Assembly (NCBI RefSeq): GCF_958295425.1
Contig: NC_081135.1
Location: forward strand, 26,140,933 to 26,204,932
From: Solea solea
Lineage: Eukaryota; Chordata; Actinopteri; Pleuronectiformes; Soleidae
DNA: 64,000 bases
Reading direction: 5' to 3'
Both the position numbers and the translations under genes were made by a program. The notes under the pieces are model-generated. The model was not told the DNA's origin, made no database searches, and saw only the letters and a list, made by a program, of their open reading frames with translations. Position 1 is the stretch's first letter; each line of letters starts with the position of its first letter. Shown here piece after piece: positions 1-11,863 of this stretch.

Positions 1-1327
1 TCTTGTATGTAATTCATTCTAAAATGTGGCCTTTAAAATCTGTTGTTTTGTTGTTTTGTTTTTTTTGTTTTTTCTACATTTTGCTGGCGACTTGTTTATT
101 TATTTTCCCGTTGCGGGGGGAAAATGGCTTTGAGCGAGCCGTAGCATTAAGCAGAGCCCACCGGCTAGCTAGCCCCTAGTCGCTCAAACGTAAAATAAAT
201 CAGGGCACAAAGGCCCCCTGCTCATTCCTGCAAAGTAGCAACATTTTCCCTGGCCAACAATGAGGACTTGAACTTCCCTGGCAATAACAAATAGAAAGAA
301 AGTCACCCAAGACACCAACATTAAAAGTGATTAATCATCTCTATCCACTCTTTACTTTTAAACCAAGGGATTGTCCGGCAATAAATCTTCAAAGATGTAC
401 ATAAGAATCACTTCCTAATGAAACCAGGCTTTGTTCATTTGTCACCTTTTAGACCCTTTCATTTAAATTACAAAACTTGTGACCTTGTGACTCTGATTAT
501 AGATCTTTGGTATTTTAGAGCTGAAGAGGAATTAATCCATAAATCTTGATAGTAGATTTCTCTGTTCATTAAGAGGGATTCTACCAGAGAATCTTCAGCA
601 GTGAGAGCAGATCAAGTGCTGTCTGGAGCAATTTACTGTCTCAGTGACACGCTGAAAAATGTGCTTATCAGGAGAGGAAAGAGATTGTTTTCACTGATCA
701 CTTGACATGTTTGGGTTTTTTGTGTCAGTGTTATTACTTTCATTGCTATTAAACTTTGTAAAATGTGTGACAATATGAATATGTGAAAATATATCTTATA
801 TTGCACGTAGTGAACCATGTAAATTAAACGATGTTTATTTTTTTTTTACTGAAGGTGTACTTCCTGTTGCCAGTGGGTGGCGCAGTGACTGACTTTGCAG
901 GTTACCATTATGGATCAACTGGCTCTAAATAGGAGATGAAAAAGAATAGAGAAGGGATGACCAAAGATCTACCAAAGACACACACACATTACTGCATGCT
1001 ACACATAACAGCAAAAAACAGCAGACACTGTCAGTCAGCTCCTGGCTTTGATACATTTACTTCTTCTCCCTGCCTTTTTTCCAAGGACCACGTCTCCTTC
1101 CCAGTGCAGGAGGAGGGAGGGAGGGGCAGGATAGTTGCAGGCCCACACACAGGCCAAAGGGCCACTGTGGCTTTAAGTGTGCTCCCTGTGTGGCCAGAGC
1201 AGCCATCGTGCTGATGCAAAGTGACAGGGACAGATGTGACATATCGGTTCCGACACACTTCCATACCACCAGTCACAGGCTCCGGGTGACTCACATCCCC
1301 CTGCTCTGTCCTGTCCCCCCGCTGCAG
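1..1327. other. Non-coding sequence, probably gpd2 intron
   Basis: This stretch lies upstream of the first recognisable gpd2 exon and is presumably the preceding intron. The preceding protein segment of the family, just before the Gly-Gln-His motif, was looked for and is not here, so earlier exons lie left of the window if they exist. The sequence has T-runs near its start and a long pyrimidine-rich stretch ending in the acceptor gctgcag at 1321-1327. The ORFs in it have no protein-like character. Confidence 0.6.
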
Positions 1328-1492
1328 GACAACACATCGATGCTCGAATGAACCTCGCCGTCGCCCTCACTGCTGCCAGGTATGGGGCTGCCATAGCCAA
1401 TTACACTGAAGTTATGCACCTACTGAAGAGGGCAGACCCTCAGACGGGGACGGAGAGGGTCTGCGGAGCTCACTGTGGAGATGTGATCACAG
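1328..1492 (+). CDS. gpd2: gpd2 internal exon (mitochondrial glycerol-3-phosphate dehydrogenase)
   Basis: This 165-nt internal exon encodes part of FAD-dependent glycerol-3-phosphate dehydrogenase. The enzyme sits on the outer face of the inner mitochondrial membrane, oxidises glycerol-3-phosphate to dihydroxyacetone phosphate and passes electrons to ubiquinone. The translation begins after a split Gly codon with QHIDARMNLAVALTAARYGA and continues through TEVMHLLKRADPQTG to GDVITG, which closely matches the vertebrate GPD2 central region from memory. The acceptor gctgcag ends at 1327 and the donor gtaaat starts at 1493. Both boundaries are phase 1 and the frame is open throughout. The residue after QH is Ile where vertebrate family members usually have Asn in QHNDAR. 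The His and Gly in GAHCGD replace Arg residues I expect there. The Met at 1348 is internal, not a start codon. The identity is secure; whether this copy still works is not. Confidence 0.93.
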
Positions 1493-2493
1493 GTAAATCC
1501 AACAAAAGCTGCCCCCTTCCTGCCTGCCTCGCTCTATTCTCTCTCTCTCGCTCTCCCTCTCTCTCTCGGCGTCACAATGGAGGCCCTCTCTGCGCTTCCT
1601 GCTCGCTGCTAGTTTGCACATAGTCATTGCACATCTAATGCAGAGGCTTTTAATATTTTATAAGCATTTTATGGTGTAGAAGGCTGCTTCAGATCTTGTA
1701 GGAAGGAACATAAGGTGGAATTAGCGTACTCCAAATGGCCTTACTTACCTTTTTAAATGTCATGCATGGGCCTGGCTTTGGAAGAATAAAGCAGTTAAGG
1801 GTAAAAGATGGTATTCTGAAACATTTCATGAATAACCAAGATTTAAGGGTCTCAACACATGACCACCCCCTGATGTTTTTAAAAGATAGAAGTGTGCTTC
1901 TGGAGGAGATGTCTCACTTTAATAATGTGAGAGGAAGGCCTCACGTGGGGTGGGCTTAGACTGAAAGGATAATAGAAACAGTTTTGGCATCACTTCTTTT
2001 TTTCCTTTCTTTTATTCACTTTTTTCTTCCTCCTTGGAAGAAAAACATGAAGCCTCACATCATTCCAGTTCTCCTCTTCCTCTCCCTCTGATAGTGGCTG
2101 TATCACACGTCAAAATAGAAAGGGTAGTCCGTCATTCACCTTGTTGTCAAAACAGATCATTTGCTCTCCTCATAGTTTCTTTGGTTATGTGTCCCATTAT
2201 ATATATATTGTGGCGCGTCAACATCAAGCATCACATTAACAAACATTTCCCTTCCACAATTTCTAAAGGATCTCTCAGTCACTGCCACCAAGCTACTCTG
2301 TGACACAAAGAAGCACGAGGGAAATTAGGTATGTCTGTTTCCTATTAATTACAATCCTGGGAAGTCTCCCATGGACACACTCGAGCCACTCTATTACGGA
2401 GAGAGGGGGGCGTTCGCTGATAAATTAATAATCCGGCTTGTCACAAGCCTCAGATGAATAGCCCCTGGTGATTGATGCTGTTTTCTTTCATAG
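1493..2493 (+). other. gpd2 intron (phase 1)
   Basis: This 1,001-nt intron runs from gtaaat to the acceptor ttctttcatag and interrupts a Gly codon after its first base. It contains a CT-rich microsatellite around 1537-1567 and otherwise nothing recognisable. Both splice sites match the normal vertebrate consensus. Confidence 0.85.
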
Positions 2494-2618
2494 GGCAGGA
2501 ATTTGATGTCAGAGCCAAATGTGTTATCAATGCCATGGGACCTTTTACGGACACACTGTGGAAAATGGATGATCAGAAGAACCCTGACATCTATCAGCCC
2601 AATCCCGGGCTATTACAG
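2494..2618 (+). pseudogene. gpd2: gpd2 exon with a frame-breaking deletion near its 3' end
   Basis: The exon continues the same protein: the split Gly is followed by QEFDVRAKCVINAMGPFTD, then KMDDQKNPDIYQP. In the family, QP is followed by about seven residues (SAGVHIV) and then I/M-PGYYS. Here the bases after the QP codons (ending at 2600) read N-P-G-L-L-Q in frame. The next reading frame, starting at 2602, spells I-P-G-Y-Y plus the first two bases of Ser, ending at the donor gtaact. Only one base separates the two conserved blocks where 21 are expected, so about 20 nt are missing and the frame is lost. Conserved positions also look altered: ATGPF reads AMGPF, RKMDD reads WKMDD and CQP reads YQP. 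A sequencing or assembly deletion would look the same. The exon identity is secure; pseudogene status is an inference. Confidence 0.8.
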
Positions 2619-5600
2619 GTAACTAACGCAGGGCCGCTACGTCTCTGTCACTGTATCACCTGCTCCTTACTGCTGCCGTCTCATCAGTTCATTAGCTAAC
2701 ACCAGCAGAGACGACTCAGCCTCTGGCCACAAAACCAGGTGATGTCTGGCAGCTGTGTTGGTCTGTGTGGCTTAGAGCAGGTGTTTAGAGGGAATTTTAA
2801 CTGCAGCGGAAGAGTGTCATGTATATGTTAACTGTAAAAACGAGGATTTACATCTTCTGTGTGCCGCGTCGAGCTCCAGCCTGATCATTTCCTCTCTGTG
2901 TAGGCTGCGGCCGTGTTCTGATTGGATTTCTCTCTGCCTCAACCAGAGCTGGGATTTCAGCTTTCCTGTTGATGCATGTTATTTGTGTTTGCAAGGGACG
3001 AAGGCTACCCCTGTGACCCAGCCTTTCCCCTCAGCTATGCCTGCGTTAAATTGAGTCAGAGCCACATGCATGTGTTTTAAACAGGACAATATGTGCACCC
3101 AGGGTTGTGGGTAGGGGAGCAGTGGCTGGAATTGAAACCAGCTGAATTAATCTCCTTGAAACAGTGCTGACAGGAGCCTGATTATGGGGTGTCCCTTCAA
3201 CCAGCCCGGCCCGCTCGTGCCCTCCCCTCCCCAGCAGACCAAAGGTTAATGCAGTCTTCTTGTTTGTTCCCCTCCCTACACCGGCAGCCGCACATGCACA
3301 TAAGGCACACGCACACCTCCAGTCCTGGAGCTCTTGGATCCGATCACGTCATGTTCTTACTAACTTGGGAGAGGATGCCCCCGACACACCCACACACGGG
3401 AAGAGTCGTCTCCGTGGAGGAGGAGGAGGAGGAGGAGGAGGACAGCGTTGACTTTTTTTACTGACTGCAGTGCACAACTACCCAGCTGCTTCAGCCAGGA
3501 TACACAAGGTGACTCTGCTGTTGTTGTTTTTTGTATGCCCCAAAACATACTAAACTGGAAAATGATTTTCTTAAGATCAACATCAAGTCATCTTAGTGTG
3601 TTAGCTGTGATGCTAAGGTATAACTAGCACAACAACATCAACATAACATGCCTCACAGGGGGAAAAAAAAAGAAAGAAAGAGTCATCACTGTGCACTTAG
3701 ACTTGAGGCACTATAGCCTGGATGTTTGAAACAGACCTAATTCATAACAGTCGTTTATGATAATAAATACACGTCCAGCAATCTCAACACCCCTATATCC
3801 ACCCACCCTCTCTGATTTACAAATAGCTGATAGAGTAAGCAGCTGACAGAAATAAATGAGCTAATCTGATGGCTGTGTAGGACTTCCACCAGATATTAAT
3901 TCATCAGGAGGCCACAGAGTGCAGACAGATACAAATTCCTGCTTTAATTATGTATGGGAGCTGCGCTGGAAACGGGAGACACCTCTACTACCAGGACTAT
4001 TTCTCAGAGCAACTTTATGAACTCCTCTGATTCCATCGTTATTTTGTTTTCCTTTAGATATAATGCATGTCGCCCCCCCCCCCCTGTTTTCCCCAAACAC
4101 TCAAGACAAAATAGATTTTGTTTCCCTTTATAGCAATGCATTCACATGAGACATTTGATAATGAACAAGTGGAAAAATAACCTTTGCCACATTAAATTAT
4201 ATTGTTTTCGATTTGCAATTTTTATGAGGCCTTCCTGGAGCCTGTTTGATGTATTTTGTTCCCACGCGGAGACACAAATGGCCCTTGCCGACTGGCAGGC
4301 TTATCAAAACCCACGGTGGCTTTATTGAATGAGTGACCAGTGGGTATCTAAACAGAATGCAGGGCTATTGATTTTGGAGAAGTGGTCTAATTGTTTCTAG
4401 TAGACAAGGGCTTGTCCCCATTATTTGATTGATTAGCTTGATACTGGTCTGCCTCCTCATCCTCCTCCCCTGCCCAGTTAATAGCACTGTAATCCCAATA
4501 CACTGCTGTATTTCTAATCCATCATCATTATCATGGCTGTACTCAGCACAAGATTAGTCCACGAGGGTTTTTTCTTTTTCTTTTTTTTTTTCATGCATTC
4601 CACAATATTAGCTTGTCCATCGATATGCTAAAGGAGAAAAAAACGGAGGTAGAAAAAAAGGTACAGTTATTTGAGTTTTCTGTGCAGTATTTGGTAGAGA
4701 AAACGCACACATGGATAATCAGACAGTCATTTTATGCTCTGAAGGAAATCTACATAATCTACATTACACGTATCCTTTAATTGGAAATGGGATTTGAAAT
4801 GCAAAATATTTTTTTAAACATTAAATGAGTGGCTCCCAACACATTTTTTTTTTTATAAGAATTGTATATTCTCATAGGCTCATGCCATGTTTCTGCATAT
4901 GAAAACTTATTATAAAATACTTAAATAAATGACTGTAACATGCTAAATGTAGATGTGAACACGGTAGACGTTAGACATCCTGTTGTTAACATGGTGGTGA
5001 ATAATCATGTCTTAACCACCAGATTTATCTAGGGAGTCTTTTCAGTCTTTCCTAGACCTATAGGTTTGGAACCATTCAAATAAAGTACAGTACTTAATTG
5101 TATAAAGAGTCATTTAAACTAAATAGAACTCCAGGCACAGCAGTGAAATGCACCGTGGCTGTCGATTGAAAGGCATTCTGTGTTTTCACTATAAATTGAT
5201 TTAAATATGTCTGCAGCCCTTTTAATTGTGCTGGTGTCTGTCTTTGCCAAGAAGAGAAATAAAATAAAAAATGAAATAAAACTAATATACTACTACTTAC
5301 AAGGGTAATATAAAGTAATATACCACTGCAACTAATACAAGTATGTATAATTTATAAAATAATAATATGTATAATGTAGGATTTTAGGTATTTTTACATA
5401 CCCAGGGAAATGATAGGAGTAATTATTTCATCTGTTTAAGAGATACACAAGACAAAAGACAGAAAATTGGTTGTTGAGGATGTGTCACAGCAGTTTTCCG
5501 GTTCAAGCATCAAACTACATCTTTCTTTAGGCAGTGTGGCCACAGACGGCAGGCTGACATGTGGCGTATGTCTGGGCGAGACCCTGGTAAAAGTCCTGTA

Positions 5601-7019
5601 GTCACAAAACGAGCACTGAGAGCCTGAAGCTTGAGAAATGAAAGATAAAGGAAGGGGAAGGGGATAGTGTGTGTGTGTGTGTGGGGGGGGATTTTAGTGT
5701 GAAGTGATGGAGCGAGAAGCCGTGACTTGTGGAGTCCACGCGGTCTCTGTCCTTGCCTGTGGTTGTGCCCAGGCCAGGGTCTTCACTCATTTGTCGAAGA
5801 ACATGGAAGGATGGGGATGGGGGAGTGTGAAGAAGTGTCATACCAGAGGGGTTTGTCACATTGTGTGGAGGTGACACCTCAAAAGACCTACTGGCCTTCA
5901 TACTGGACAGGCAGTGTCTCCTGCAGTCCTTCCCTTAAGGCAGACGGGGTCTCCATGGCTTCTCACAGTCACACCACAGTCCCTGCATGTCTCGCAGCGC
6001 ATCTCTGCTCTACTGCACTCAGTTTGACGCACTGGACTTCCAACTGCGTATTTGAAGACTCTCTTTGTTCAGTTCCTGCTGCCTGAAGTGGACTCTTCTG
6101 TGTTTGTGGTGAAATCTTTCCACACCCTACAACAGTTCCATTCCCCAACCATGAGTCAGTCAAACAAAGGAGGCATCAGTGTCGCTGACTTTGCTTCTGG
6201 AATTACAGAATGAAAAACATTTCTCTCACTGAATGCTTCCAGACCAGCCTCTCAGTCTTCACATCCAGAGGAACTTCCTCTTTCATCTACTGATATCATT
6301 TACATTAAAATTCTAGTAGCTGCTGACGGCAAAGCAGATGTGTTAGTTGAACCTTTTCACCCATTAAACTAATCAATTGGACTTTTGAATCTGTGGTGCC
6401 AGGTCTTCCAGGTTAATACAGCTCAAGAGACATTGTAAATCATCCATAAGTTTCATTTTGAACAACTATAAATGGGCATTGTCTTCATCTGCATGGCTTT
6501 TATTGCCCATGTGAGGCCTTTTGCTCCACAGCTACTCAGCTGTCATAAATGTTTAAAAAATGCCCTTTGATAACGAGTTTGTCATTGTTTGATTCAGAAA
6601 TATCAACCAGCCCATTACAGTGGCAGGTATTTTTTTTCAATCAATACACAAAAGTGTATTAATATTTAATTCTTTATATGTCACTACAGTAATAGGGGAA
6701 AGTGAACTGTTGAGAAGCAGCAGCTGAAACTCTTATTTCACTGCTGCAGCAGTGAAGGAGACATTTTCACTGGTCTGTTTGTGCTGCCTTTGTCTGAGAC
6801 AGAAGAGGACAAATCTCTGTGCCCTGTAGTGCTTTGTCCTCTAGTCATGAAGCCAAACTCCACTGACCTTGTGTTTGTTTATTCAGAGCCAGTTGTTTTT
6901 ACGTTTTATATATACTGTTATTTCATTTATATATACAGTATATATACTTTACTTATACTGTATGTAAAAATGTCTCCCAGCCTGGAAAGCCAATGTGGAA
7001 ATGCCTGAAACTGATATTC
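2619..7019. other. Non-coding stretch downstream of gpd2 exons
   Basis: No exon matching the rest of GPD2 was found on either strand: neither the segment after PGYYS nor the C-terminal EF-hand region. Visible simple sequence includes GGA repeats at 3416-3442, a C-run at 4073-4084, a GT run near 5668-5681 and scattered T-runs. The ORFs here, such as the overlapping pair near 5602-6086, have ordinary non-coding composition. If gpd2 is intact, this would be the next intron. If not, it is former gene territory. Confidence 0.6.
3416..3442. repeat. (GGA)n microsatellite
   Basis: About nine near-perfect GGA units. They produce glutamate/glycine or leucine/proline runs in the overlapping ORFs, which should therefore be ignored. 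Confidence 0.9.
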
Positions 7020-7085
7020 TCTGGAATGACCATCAGGGGGCGACTCTACTTATTGCAAATATAGACGGTATATAAAAGTGGACAT
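7020..7085. repeat. Fish interspersed repeat fragment (caggGGGCGACTC type)
   Basis: The string around catcagggggcgactctact, followed by a TTGCAAA-like stretch, resembles a short element I recall as common in teleost genomes. No termini are recognisable, so this is a partial, weakly supported call. Confidence 0.35.
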
Positions 7086-7525
7086 AGAGTGGCTGAGTCT
7101 CACCAACAAGTAACAGCTTATTGAATAGCTACTGGTTTCAAAAGGACCCCGATGAGTTAATGGTTTCAATCATTGATTTTTTCAATTATGTTTTCCATTT
7201 AGAGGACACTCACTTCGCTAACTAATGCTGTACAATAGGTGCAGTCTGCAACTGGAAGACAATATGTACACTTTTTATATACATTCTTTGGTTGCAAGCA
7301 TAACATGTAAGCATGTGAGCCAGAAAATATGCCTTGGCTTGGACCAGTACAATATTAGCATAATAACATATAAACAACAAGAGCTCTGCATTTTTTTTCT
7401 CTGTTGTTTTACATTAAATGAAGTATCTTTTCACAAAACGTGACACTTTTTGAGATAAATAAGTGCAATTCGCCATTTACACAGTGGTTACAAACATTTA
7501 GCCACAGGTATCTGGACCTGAAAGT

Positions 7526-7569
7526 ATTTCACATTGTGATTAGATCACAAAGAAATCACAATGTGAAAT
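7526..7569. repeat. Perfect 16-bp inverted repeat
   Basis: The left arm atttcacattgtgatt (7526-7541) and right arm aatcacaatgtgaaat (7554-7569) are exact reverse complements with a 12-nt loop. A second, overlapping palindrome, ttgtgat-tag-atcacaa (7534-7550), shares the left arm, so the sequence can form two alternative hairpins. It lies just before a hAT-like fragment and may belong to that element. Confidence 0.9.
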
Positions 7570-7584
7570 CCTAACAAATTCATC

Positions 7585-7655
7585 CTGTGGGCCAGATTGA
7601 ACCCTCTGTTGGGCCAGTTCTGGTCCGCGGGCGGTACGTTTGACACCCCTGCCCT
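7585..7655. mobile_element. hAT-like non-autonomous element fragment
   Basis: The segment reads from gggccagattgaaccctc through ggtccgcgggc to the terminal string tttgacacccctgc. In many vertebrate hAT-type short elements the inverted terminus is the reverse complement (caggggtgtcaaa). Only one end is clear here. The inverted repeat at 7526-7569 could be interior sequence of the same element. Confidence 0.6.
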
Positions 7656-9026
7656 AAGGCGTTAAGGTCTCATTCACTATAGTTCCAAGTCTTTAACATA
7701 CCATCATGTCTACTTTGCAAATTATAGTCCCATTTAAAATAAATAAAACAATACATTACAGCAGGTTAAAACTGACTGTTCCCACTTGATTTTATAGCAA
7801 ATTCATTGTAACTGTAATAATGCTATTCAATGTATTAGTGGCTCAGTGCTTTGGTAGATTAGTCATGAGACTCTCAAGGTTAATTTTAAATATTGCATTT
7901 TGTCCTCCATGAACTTAGGTTTGTGAAAGTTCACTTCTGTATGGAGCTCTGTTTGTAGCTTTGACCATTTCCTTCCTGCTGTTCTGCAGAGTAGAATAAA
8001 AATTCAAAAGCATGACAATGTTTGACAGGTGTGGCTGCACACATGGAGGATGAGTCCTGTGCAGGTATTTGAATGTGAGTGAAATGAAATGCTGGATTCA
8101 TGAGACGTGAACAGATCTGCTCAAGTAGTACCAGAGCTTGCTGTCATCCTGCATGGTGTCTCTGTCCTCCTGACAATACGCCCATATCACCTGGACAGTC
8201 CGAGCCATGTTAGACTTCAAATGAACTGTACAATGACCTGCAAATGACAAGCACAGAGAGTTGCAGCCCCCTGCGACTTTGGCGTGAATAAGTTTTAACC
8301 CTTTGTTAGCGAAAAAAGAGGGGAAGAAAGCATAATCTATGATCCCAATGTTTCTGGAATGTTTAAAAAGGTCAATATGCTGATATTTTTGACAGCGCTT
8401 GACCTTTTGTGAAAAAAGTAACAAAACCATTGGAATTGAAATAACTTCTTTGTTTAGTTCTGGCACATAATGTATCACAGTCAAAGCGTGCTGTCTCCCC
8501 GCAGCATCTGCCCATGAGTGACTTGACTGTTAATCCAGTGTATTGATCTAATATCAAAAGGTGCTATTTAAATGCAGCATAATTCCCCAGGAGCCATGAT
8601 CCGTCAGTAGGCTCTGTTTGGAATCTGGCTGAATGACTAATGCCTGTTTTGTCTGTTGCTAAGTCCAGGTGGCCCAACATCTGGCCCCTACCTTCAAAGG
8701 TGTTTCCAACAGAGTGCTCAAGACGCCTCCGACAATCTGAGAAGAGTATGGTCATTTACAAGAGCCAGCATGGCTTGAAAACGGCATAACGTGTGGATAT
8801 GGGGAGAATAAAGAACAGCTAACCATGAGATAAAGAGTCAGTTTTCAAGTTACCACCTCAAAAAATGTCTCCTTCAGTTTTCAGCTTCAAGACAGAAAGT
8901 CCTGACAAGACACAAGACGTCAGACACCTACAGGTGATGTGGAGCTGCACTACTCGGGCTCCATACAGATGACTGATGATTGTGTAAGACCAGATTCACA
9001 TGTGAACATTGCAGGAATTACTCTAA
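7656..9026. other. Non-coding stretch
   Basis: Nothing recognisable is seen. A 128-codon minus-strand ORF (8098-8484) has no known motifs and overlaps an alternative ORF of similar quality, so it is not called as a gene. Confidence 0.55.
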
Positions 9027-9130
9027 TCTTTATTTAACTAGGAAATTAGATCAAAAACCTGTATGGTCCAGGCAAAGATGTTCATCATCAACACAAGTAT
9101 TGGGGTTACAGACAAAACAACAAATATAAA
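9027..9130. repeat. Teleost interspersed repeat (TTTATTTAACNAGG type)
   Basis: The sequence tctttatttaactaggaaa, followed by agatcaaaaacctgtatggtccaggcaaagatg, follows a pattern I recall as a very common fish repeat (tttatttaaccagg, gagatcaa, cctggccaagat). It is diverged and without clear ends. A related copy lies at 60194-60300. Confidence 0.5.
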
Positions 9131-10290
9131 TAAATAACAAGATTATCATAATAAAAACTCAGTCATGAAATGTCAAAAATATAGAGTGTGACAGTTCTAA
9201 ATTCCAATTTTCTTTCTTAGTTTAATGGCAAAACACAACATACTCACACTCTACATACAGACTGTATAATGAGAAGACTGAGGGTTTTTTTGTAAGACAC
9301 TAACCTTCGCCAACCCTGTGGTGGCACCAGCCATCTTTTTTGGAGCATTCTGCATCTTGACAGCAAGCAGAAAGAGGCTGGACAGACTGTTGGTCCATAG
9401 CCAAACTATCATTTATGATGGATTTATTCCATCATATATTATTTATTACCTTTACCTCGACTGTTTTCTATGGTTCAACAATGTAAATTTCCCATTATCT
9501 TATGTCAAGGCACTCAAGCCTGAGGACTTACAATATTAAAAAAAGAAACGTGATTTCCAGAGACACAGCATCAGTAAAGCAGCACGTTTTTCAACACAGA
9601 ACTCATTCCAACAGTTTATCTCACAATCTAATGTCTGTCAGACCCTTTACCTGCACATTCCTGTCCTCTGTTTCAAGCAACACGAACAAACCGCACACTT
9701 GCAGGAAAAAGGTGTAACCAGCAGCCCGCCTGACCCAGAGGACGCACCCACTACTGGGGAACTGGTGTAGTTCCCACACAGTGTTTCTGATCTATTCTGT
9801 ACATTCTGTCACTGCAGGGAGGAAAGACAAGTGCGTCCTGTTGTAAGAAGCCATATTACATCACTAATACAGCTTTGCATTCATTTGATAATACTTATGT
9901 TAAGTTATGTGTTAACATGAAATATATAGCAACGCTCCTTGTTCTACTCTTTTTGTGTCTCTTACTAAGTTTGAGAAACAAGTTGGAAAAGCAGGGCAGA
10001 TTATTTTAATCAAAAGCTCAGTGGTTCTTCAGGTTAGGTAATGCTCCACGCTGTGAGTCATCAAAGTTTCTGCAGTGGGAACCAGGTTTGCTGTAACAGC
10101 CATTGTGGCAGACAAGTGCTGGGCTTCCTGATAAGTGCAGACAGCAGATGAGGCTTTTCCTTGAATTGTGGAACTCATGGCAAGGAGAAGAAAGCCGATG
10201 CCTTAAAACTGTAGTGTGTACATTTTCAAGTGAAATGAATGTCCTTTACATTCAAACTATTGTCAAACAATGCTGATTCAACCCATTTGG
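9131..10290. other. Non-coding stretch
   Basis: No gene or clear element is seen. Two short ORFs overlap around 9318-9717 without protein-like features. Confidence 0.5.
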
Positions 10291-10687
10291 CTTGTTTCCA
10301 TCATGTACGGTTTGGAGCGGTAAAGCCCTGGGTCAAGCTTGTGTTTCGACTGCATTGAACACAACAGACAACTATGGAGGACATCAGCAAACTCGGTTTG
10401 TGGCTGTTGATGGGGTTGGGGTTGATGTCACTTCCTCTAGTGGCCAGTCGGGGTCATGGGACACACTTGTTTGCTTTTTGTTCCTTGGAAAGGTGACCTG
10501 TACAACAGTGCTCCCTGCCCCCCCCTCTCCTTTCCCTTTTCTTTTGGAGCCTGATGACTTGCTGGAAATGCTGCACATCTCTACACGCTTTTCTGTAGCT
10601 CCACCCATACTGTACCATACCATTACTCTGATACCCCAGGGGAAGGGTCCCGCAAAAAACACGTACTGTACCGAACCGTTTTAACAT
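10291..10687. mobile_element. MITE-like element with TACGGTT / AACCGTT-type ends
   Basis: The left end reads gtttccatcatgtacggttt and the right end acgtactgtaccgaaccgtt, giving partial inverted ends built on TACNGT and GGTTCGGTAC-like words. Between them is GC-richer filler with a C-rich stretch at 10517-10528. This arrangement resembles a common teleost short DNA element with GTACCGAACCGTAC-like ends. The overlapping ORFs on both strands (10292-10723) are shadows of it. No target-site duplication was identified. Confidence 0.5.
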
Positions 10688-11639
10688 TGCAACATTGACT
10701 TGTTCAGTCATGATCTTAGACAAAACTACTCACAAAGAGTCATTTGTCATCTGTCTATCTTCTGTTCAGCTCTGCAGATGTAGCACAAACCAATTATTTA
10801 GTTTGCAAATATGTTCATCGTTACTGTGACAAATTAGAGCTGTCACCAGCTTGTGTTTAGAATTTTTTGACGGCGCCAGTTATCCTAGTACACCTCTCTC
10901 CAACCAGCTACTTCAATTCCAGAGCTGGTATTCCCGCACATGCATTAGATTGACCTCACATTAACCCAGATACATTTGATCTTTAAGATCCATAAATTGG
11001 CTTTTGTCATTACCATAGGTTAATTACTGAGATTTGCTCTGTACCGTTGCTACATTGCAGAGACTGCAATAATAAGCAGCACACAAAAGCCATTCACGCT
11101 GCCTGCGTGAGCACCAAACAGGCATTGTTTTGATCTTTCTATTCCAGTCAGGAGTCGTGTTTGTATTGCTCTATTATTAGCGCTCTACCTAGCAGCACTT
11201 TTGATACAGTGTGATTCTGCTGAGCGTAGTTAAAACCTTGCCCTTCCTGTCATTCTCTTCTTTGTAAGTAATTTGACGTGCAGCCCAGATGTGGATCTAA
11301 CTGTTGAATGCTGCGTGTTCCTCACAGAACCTCCGTGAGGAGATAACTGCTCTGACTCAGACTTTCAGGTACGCACAGTGAAAAACGTTTTTAAGCCATA
11401 TTTATTTGGTGATGGATTTGTAGAACTTCACTTGTTTCACATGTTTTAATCAAAATAAAAACTGATGGTTTTTCCCAGGTTATTCAGAGTGAAACTTAAA
11501 CTGGTTTATATTTCCATGTCCTCCTCCTGTGCTTCCATATAGTCACCAGATTTCTTTTAAGATTTTGTAAAACTTGCTGCCAACTAAGTAGTGCAGGAAG
11601 ACAAATAATTGCAGATGCACTACAAAACCCTACCTCTGT
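10688..11639. other. Non-coding stretch
   Basis: AT-rich, with ordinary single-copy appearance. Nothing recognisable. Confidence 0.5.
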
Positions 11640-11863
11640 GATCCTTCGAGCTAGAAAAACTGTTCGAGAGTCCAAGCCCCTTACTTCAGACTTTCCTCCA
11701 CAGCACAGGAATGCACAACAAACACGGATTCACAAGCACTGCGCAGCATCGGTAACTTTCTGTACTTTTCGGTGACTCTAACCTTTTTTTTTTCAAATGA
11801 CAATGTGACACCGAAAAACTACAAATACTCTCAAAAGATCACAAAGGCATAACGTTTACCTAC

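Noticed and set aside
1348..1623. Reading the Met at 1348 as a gene start with an ORF to 1623
   Set aside because: The Met is internal to a GPD2 exon: the conserved QHxDAR lies upstream of it in the same frame, and the exon ends at the donor at 1493.
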